Origin: an uncultured Lachnospiraceae bacterium
GTDB taxonomy: Bacteria > Bacillota > Clostridia > Lachnospirales > Lachnospiraceae
Direction of reading: 5' to 3'
NCBI GenBank assembly: GCA_947588995.1
Contig: CANPZI010000017.1
Location: forward strand, 1 to 55,616
Length of the DNA stretch: 55,616 nucleotides
A model generated the notes under the pieces. That model was not told the origin of the DNA, ran no database searches, and saw only the letters and a program-made list of their open reading frames with translations. Below are positions 53,363 to 55,616 of this stretch, piece after piece (within the stretch, counting starts at the first letter, position 1; each line of letters starts with the position of its first letter). The translations under genes were made by a program, and so were the position numbers.

Positions 53363-54323
53363 ATGAAAGTTTTAGTTACAGGCGGGGGGGGGCATGGTCG
53401 GTTCACATATGTTGGAATTACTGACAGCGCAAGGACACGCCGTACTCGGCACCTATTACAAGCCGACAACGAATATCGCGGAATTGGATTCATCTGTCAG
53501 AATGTTGGAATGCGATGTCCGCTATTATCAGTCTGTTTTGAGGATCGTTTCGGATTTTAAGCCTGAACAGATATATCATTTGGCGGCACAAAGTTATCCG
53601 ACGGTTTCGTGGGAGCATCCGCAGGCGACAATGGAGACCAACGTGAATGGAACGATAAATCTCTTTGAGTCCATAAAAGAAGTAAGGAAAACGGATGCTG
53701 CCTATGATCCGATGGTTGTTGTTGCGTGTTCTTCCGCAGAATACGGACAGACATTAAATGAAATAGACGATCCCCGTGTCAGGGAGACAGCGGAACTTAA
53801 ACCATTGCATCCCTATGGCGTAAGCAAGGTCGCACAGGACTTGTTATCATTGCAGTATTATATGAACGATCACATTCGCTGTATTCGCGTGAGGATTTTT
53901 AATTCGACGGGAACCAGAAAAGTAAATGATGTGACATCAGACTTTACCAGAAGAGCAATACTGGCAGAGAAAGCCGGGATATATACATTAAAGGTTGGAA
54001 ATCTGGAAACAAAGAGAGCAATCATGGACCAGCGGGATCTCGTGAATGGTTTAATGCTGTTAGCAGAAAAAGGCAGGCCGGGAGAAGTCTACAATCTGTC
54101 ATCGGAGCATTGTTACCAGATGAGCGATATTGTGCGGATGATCGAAGAAATTCTAGGCCATAAATTCGCGATAGAAATAGCGCCGGAGCTTCTTAGACCG
54201 ACAGATGAGAAAATTATCATAGGTAATATTGATAAATTAAAACGTGATACGGGTTGGGCTCAGAGAATTCCTATGGAGCAGACGGTACGGGATATGCTGG
54301 CGTATTGGCGCAAGGTATTATAA
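53363..54323 (+). CDS. NAD-dependent epimerase/dehydratase (GDP-6-deoxy-mannose reductase-like), frame broken at a 9-G tract
   Basis: ATG 53363 follows CGAGGAG and reads MKVLVTGGGG, then leaves frame. With eight G's instead of nine at 53384-53392 the protein continues as TGGGGMVGSHMLELL and is about 319 residues. The body has the SDR-extended marks: LAAQSYPTVSWEHP, catalytic serine in VACSSAEYG, and YGVSK (Y and K). RIFNSTGTRK and late EIAPELLRPTDEK resemble RmdA/GMD-type enzymes acting on GDP-mannose derivatives, giving GDP-rhamnose-like donors. A start at 53394 would lack the cofactor loop. Probable role: donor sugar for the polymer. Confidence 0.75.
53384..53392 (+). repeat. Poly-G tract (9 G), coding, frame-breaking
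   Basis: The tract lies in the codons of the NAD-binding glycine loop TGGGG. Eight G's would be in frame; nine are present. Confidence 0.95.
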
Positions 54324-54357
54324 AAATTATTTTATGGAATTGCGAGGATGAGAGAAT

Positions 54358-55108
54358 ATGGTAATTAAATTGAAAGATCAGGAACTCTCTTTTTGTGAAA
54401 AATACAGAGCTCCATACAACAGGGAAGAACTTTTGACGTTGTATTGGAGTATGCATCCAAGGTATCGTTTTTTCAAAACCTGTCAGGATGGAAAGTTTTT
54501 GGATGTGGGAGCGGGAAATGGCGGCTTGCATTTTTGGAAGTTTTGGGGGCAGCCGATTCGTGAAAGTATCCATATGTACGGAGTAGACAGACAAAAGGGA
54601 GAATATGCCGATGCCTATGAAGATTTTCGGATCACTGATCTGAATGACGGGAAAGTGCCCTGGGGAGATATCATGTTTCAAAACATTTTCTCGTCACACG
54701 TGTTGGAACATCTGGAATCACCGAAGATTTTGTTGAAAAACTTGGTAGAACAGCATTTATGTAGGGGGGGGGGAATTATACATAGAGACGCCCAATTATG
54801 ATTCCCTAAAAGCACCCGGCAAAGAATCATTCCCCGCCGACATGGAGGGGCTTGTTGCGGGGACGACCGTTAATTTTCATGACGATCCGACCCATATAAA
54901 GCCGTATTCCTGCGACGATATCATCGATATGCTGTCAGAAATATCTGATGTAACATTCCGGGTTATAGAAAAAGGAACAATAGGCAATCCCTATTTGGAA
55001 GAGATGTTGTTTGGCTACGCTTATCAGAATCAAGATCGGGAAATCTGGAATTATGCACTGTGGCTCCATTATCATTGGGCCGATTTTGTAATCTTGCAAA
55101 AACTTTGA
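54358..55108 (+). CDS. Class-I SAM methyltransferase, frame broken at a 10-G tract
   Basis: The first frame (ATG 54358) runs to a stop at 54799-54801 and ends in CRGGGIIHRDAQL. Removing one G from the tract at 54764-54773 gives ...CRGGELYIETPNYDSLKAPG and an open frame to 55108, about 249 residues in total. KFLDVGAGNGGLHFWKFWG is the SAM-binding motif, and SSHVLEHLESPKILLKNLV precedes the acidic post-motif with the tract, where homologues usually have 'PGG.LYIETPN'. Likely target: a sugar hydroxyl of the surface polymer. Last gene of the locus. Confidence 0.75.
54764..54773 (+). repeat. Poly-G tract (10 G), coding, frame-breaking
   Basis: The tract codes for the R-G-G turn before the strand ELYIETPN of the methyltransferase. 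Nine G's would be in frame; ten are present. Confidence 0.95.
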
Positions 55109-55440
55109 AATTAGAAAAAACCAATTTCGTAAAGTACCTTGACAATTTCAAACTTTATATCAGGAAGAGACAGAAAGAGTATACGAAAAACCGCTTGCAA
55201 TCCCTGTGTGCATCTGCTATAGTATAGCTATCGGCAGCGATCTGGCTGCCGGAAATCTTTTGGCACATGGATAGCTCTCATGTTCAGAGCAAGTATTCCA
55301 GCGAAAGAAACAGACAACACTACAGCAGAGCGTGGGACAGGCGTATGCGGTGCGGCGGCAGTCTTTTCAGGAAGCGATAGGATAGGCGAACTTTCTGTCA
55401 ATCGGCATTTCAGCTTTCCCATGCGGAAAGGGAGGAAAGA
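55109..55440 (+). promoter_or_regulatory. Gap with promoter, long leader and start-proximal hairpin of the last gene
   Basis: About 330 nt without a gene. TTGCAA (55195-55200), a 17-nt spacer and TATAGT (55218-55223) form a promoter. A hairpin CGGCAGC-gatctg-GCTGCCG (55232-55251) starts the roughly 210-nt leader. Right before the ribosome site a small hairpin CTTTCC-catgc-GGAAAG (55414-55430) is followed by GGAGG. The leader is long for a simple gene and may hold control elements; nothing else could be assigned. Confidence 0.5.
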
Positions 55441-55616
55441 TTGACACAAAAGAAACGAAAAACCATTGTAAAAATCCCTGGCGCGTCATATAATAAAGAC
55501 GAACAGGGAAATGAGAAAAGCAAGGATCAGGCAGTGCTGAAAGCATTCAGGGAACTGACGCTTGCAGACCGTTTCATCTTCTACAAGGTGATGCAGGACA
55601 GGGAGCTGTGCAAAAG
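55441..55616 (+). CDS. Rpn-like PD-(D/E)XK nuclease family 'transposase', N-terminal part
   Basis: A frame opening with TTG at 55441 after GGGAGG runs without stop to the window end (58 codons). It has a basic start (TQKKRKTIVKIPGASYN), then a segment ending in FRELTLADRFIFYKVMQDRELCK, the characteristic N-terminal block of the same family as the gene at 954 (in homologues followed by 'FLE..L'). The catalytic part lies beyond the window. The second member of this family here, flanking the polysaccharide locus. Confidence 0.72.
   Translation, partial: MTQKKRKTIVKIPGASYNKDEQGNEKSKDQAVLKAFRELTLADRFIFYKVMQDRELCK

Overview
The window looks like a chromosomal segment of a Lachnospiraceae-type Firmicute (class Clostridia). 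The evidence is protein-level resemblance throughout: the glycogen phosphorylase type, a PPi-type phosphofructokinase, DegV, AddAB, MetNIQ, Rpn-like PD-(D/E)XK 'transposase' nucleases and MATE pumps. Strong AGGAGG-type ribosome sites, sigma-A promoters and a yybP-ykoY-like leader agree with this. No species can be named from the sequence alone.

Layout. 1-571: six tRNA genes (Pro, Gly, Arg, His, Gln, Lys). 572-4218: an integration-prone stretch with an Rpn-like nuclease, a decayed serine recombinase, a MATE pump, and a tRNA-Leu whose 3' end is duplicated 218 bp downstream around an 80-bp tandem repeat. 4285-13435: a short-chain dehydrogenase, a two-component system, two tandem ~800-residue lipoproteins (Asp-box plus solute-binding regions) and small genes. 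13642-20302: a membrane lipase/esterase, a second MATE pump, a CaCA antiporter behind a probable Mn2+ riboswitch, DegV and PPi-dependent phosphofructokinase. 20422-24901: surface acylation, namely an acyltransferase-3, then MBOAT plus SGNH-like proteins whose promoter is overlapped by CCTGTTTCAGG sites next to a divergent XRE regulator. 25061-28475: a LacI-family regulator with its own operator, and glycogen phosphorylase. 28632-31655: metNIQ behind a long structured leader that I cannot assign. 31814-39141: addB-addA. 39113-40507: an XRE regulator and a secreted protein with a palindromic operator between them.

40591-55108 is a surface-polysaccharide locus: a GT-C-like protein, four separate glycosyltransferases, Wzm/Wzt ABC export with a C-terminal carbohydrate-binding-like domain on Wzt, a methyltransferase between Wzm and Wzt, a 1201-residue methyltransferase/coiled-coil/GT2/GT4 fusion, a sugar-nucleotide reductase and another methyltransferase. 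From about 43.3 kb the DNA is visibly more AT-rich than the left part. The window ends inside another Rpn-like nuclease gene.

The most interesting signals are in this locus. Three genes each carry a 9-11 nt poly-G tract with exactly one G too many for an open frame, so they look like phase-variable loci in an OFF state (or systematic homopolymer errors). The 1201-residue protein has eight 42-bp tandem units coding for a coiled coil between its methyltransferase and glycosyltransferase domains. This recalls the WbdD-type 'molecular ruler' that sets chain length before Wzm/Wzt export. The metNIQ leader is the best candidate for an undescribed regulatory RNA.
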